Positions 13,936 to 14,957 of a stretch of DNA of 14,957 bases are shown in pieces. The notes beneath the pieces were generated by a model. That model was not told where the DNA came from. It was given only the letters and a program-made list of their open reading frames with translations, and did no database searches. Position 1 is the first letter of the stretch. Each line of letters opens with the position of its first letter. Position numbers and translations under genes: made by a program. The stretch covers positions 1 to 14,957 of the forward strand of contig JABDKZ010000045.1 in assembly GCA_013001935.1 (NCBI GenBank), in the 5' to 3' direction. Source of the stretch: Maribacter sp. Its GTDB lineage: Bacteria; Bacteroidota; Bacteroidia; Flavobacteriales; Flavobacteriaceae.

Positions 13936-14957
13936 ATGAACTTTTTATTTGATAAAAATACTTGGCAAGAGATTTTTGGTTCTATTGGTAAAAATAAAAC
14001 CAGAACCATAATTACCGTAATTGGGGTACTATGGGGAATTTTTATCTATATAGCTCTTTCTGGTGCAGCAAAAGGATTGGACAACGGTTTTGAAAAACAA
14101 TTCGAAACGGTGGCCATGAACAGTATGTTCGTTTGGGCACAGAGTACGAGTATGCCTTATTCCGGATTTAAAACAGGAAGGCAATTGCAACTTAAGTTAG
14201 GTGATGTCAGTGTAATCAAGAATAGAGTCCCGGAAATACAGAATATAGCACCACGAAATGTACGCGGTGTCTTTGGAGATGCACCCGGTCTTATCGTTCG
14301 AGGTCAGAAATCAGGTAATTATGCGGTTTATGGCGATTATCCGGTATTTACCCAAATTGCAACAAAGAAAATTTATGATGGCGGCAGGTTCATTAACGAT
14401 GAGGATATTGATCAAACCCGAAAGGTTTGTGTAATAGGTGAGCGAACACAAAAAGAGTTGTTCGAAAAAGATGAAGACCCTATCGGAGGGTATATTAGAA
14501 TTGACAATATTTATTTCCAAGTAGTGGGTGTACATAAGTTTACCCCTGGCGGAGGTTTTGAAAGCGATAGTGACATATATATTCCTTTTACAACCTATAG
14601 AAAGCTTTATAATTCGGGCGACAATGTAGGTTGGTTAACTATAGCGGCTTTTGACGATGCCGATGTAGTCCAGGCAGAAGAAGATGTAAAAACGGTTCTT
14701 AAAGGAATTCATAGAGTGGATCCCAAAGATGAAAGGGCATTCGGTTCCTTTAACCTTGGTGAGATATTCAATAGAATTATGGGTTTCTCGAAAGGCATGA
14801 CTTTCTTGTCATTGGTTGTTGGAATAGCAACTATTCTAGCAGGTGTCATAGGCATTGGAAATATCCTTTTGATTTCTGTAAAGGAGCGAACAAAAGAATT
14901 GGGCGTTCGAAGGGCATTAGGTGCTACACCATCAGAAGTTAGGTCACAAATTATTTT
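13936..14957 (+). CDS. MacB-like ABC transporter permease, second pair, type B (3' end beyond the window)
   Basis: An open frame starts at ATG 13936, 1 bp after the stop of the previous permease, and runs off the window after 340 codons. It contains the first helix (NKTRTIITVIGVLWGI, about 20-35 and on), the periplasmic domain with YGDYPVF, DNVGWLTIA and FNRIM, the second helix (about 288-306), and the signature GIGNILLISVKERTKELGVRRALGA before the edge. The GVLWGI, YGDYP and DNVGW marks group it with the second permease of the window. About 80 residues with the last two helices should lie outside. The truncation is due to the window edge; there is no frameshift or stop in the visible part. 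Confidence 0.9.
   Translation, partial: MNFLFDKNTWQEIFGSIGKNKTRTIITVIGVLWGIFIYIALSGAAKGLDNGFEKQFETVAMNSMFVWAQSTSMPYSGFKTGRQLQLKLGDVSVIKNRVPEIQNIAPRNVRGVFGDAPGLIVRGQKSGNYAVYGDYPVFTQIATKKIYDGGRFINDEDIDQTRKVCVIGERTQKELFEKDEDPIGGYIRIDNIYFQVVGVHKFTPGGGFESDSDIYIPFTTYRKLYNSGDNVGWLTIAAFDDADVVQAEEDVKTVLKGIHRVDPKDERAFGSFNLGEIFNRIMGFSKGMTFLSLVVGIATILAGVIGIGNILLISVKERTKELGVRRALGATPSEVRSQII

Overview
The window looks like chromosome of a marine-type Flavobacteriaceae bacterium (phylum Bacteroidota). The pointers are AT-rich DNA, promoter elements of the Bacteroidota form (TTG, about 20 nt, TAnnTTTG), few Shine-Dalgarno sequences, a gene end that fits SprA directly before gcvH, and a split locus holding cyoE with two subunit III genes for a heme-copper oxidase. 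The genus cannot be fixed. Nothing suggests a mobile element, phage, CRISPR array, rRNA or tRNA, and composition is even throughout.

Layout. (1) Positions 1-1842: the last 41 codons of a beta-barrel protein (probably SprA of the type IX secretion system), then gcvH, a VanZ-family membrane protein and a TonB-family energy transducer closed by a strong terminator. (2) Positions 1903-2784, minus strand: a secreted metallo-beta-lactamase-fold hydrolase, divergent from the next block. (3) Positions 2893-8118: an oxidase assembly block. It holds cyoE (heme O synthase), two subunit III proteins, subunit IV, a terminator, a cysteine-free SCO-like protein, a genuine SCO copper chaperone, a DUF420 membrane protein and a 71-residue CxxC membrane protein. 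Subunits I and II are not here. (4) Positions 8233 to the end: a MacB-like ABC export locus. It holds a permease pair, a periplasmic adaptor, an ATPase and a second permease pair whose last member runs off the window.

How the genes work together. Block 3 makes and loads a cytochrome oxidase: CyoE converts heme B to heme O, SCO handles copper for the CuA site, DUF420 resembles an oxidase assembly factor, and subunits III and IV dress the core. Block 4 has separate ATPase and permease chains. The four permeases fall into two types arranged A-B and A-B, so the locus probably arose by duplicating a heterodimeric permease module; the single visible ATPase and adaptor may serve both pairs.

No wholly new system is evident. 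The points most worth a second look are the cysteine-free SCO-like protein fused translationally to the real SCO, the two unequal subunit III proteins (one lacking both conserved acidic residues, the other with a large inserted periplasmic domain), the small CxxC protein at the end of the assembly genes, the duplicated A-B permease array, and a three-half-site palindrome just before the ABC genes.
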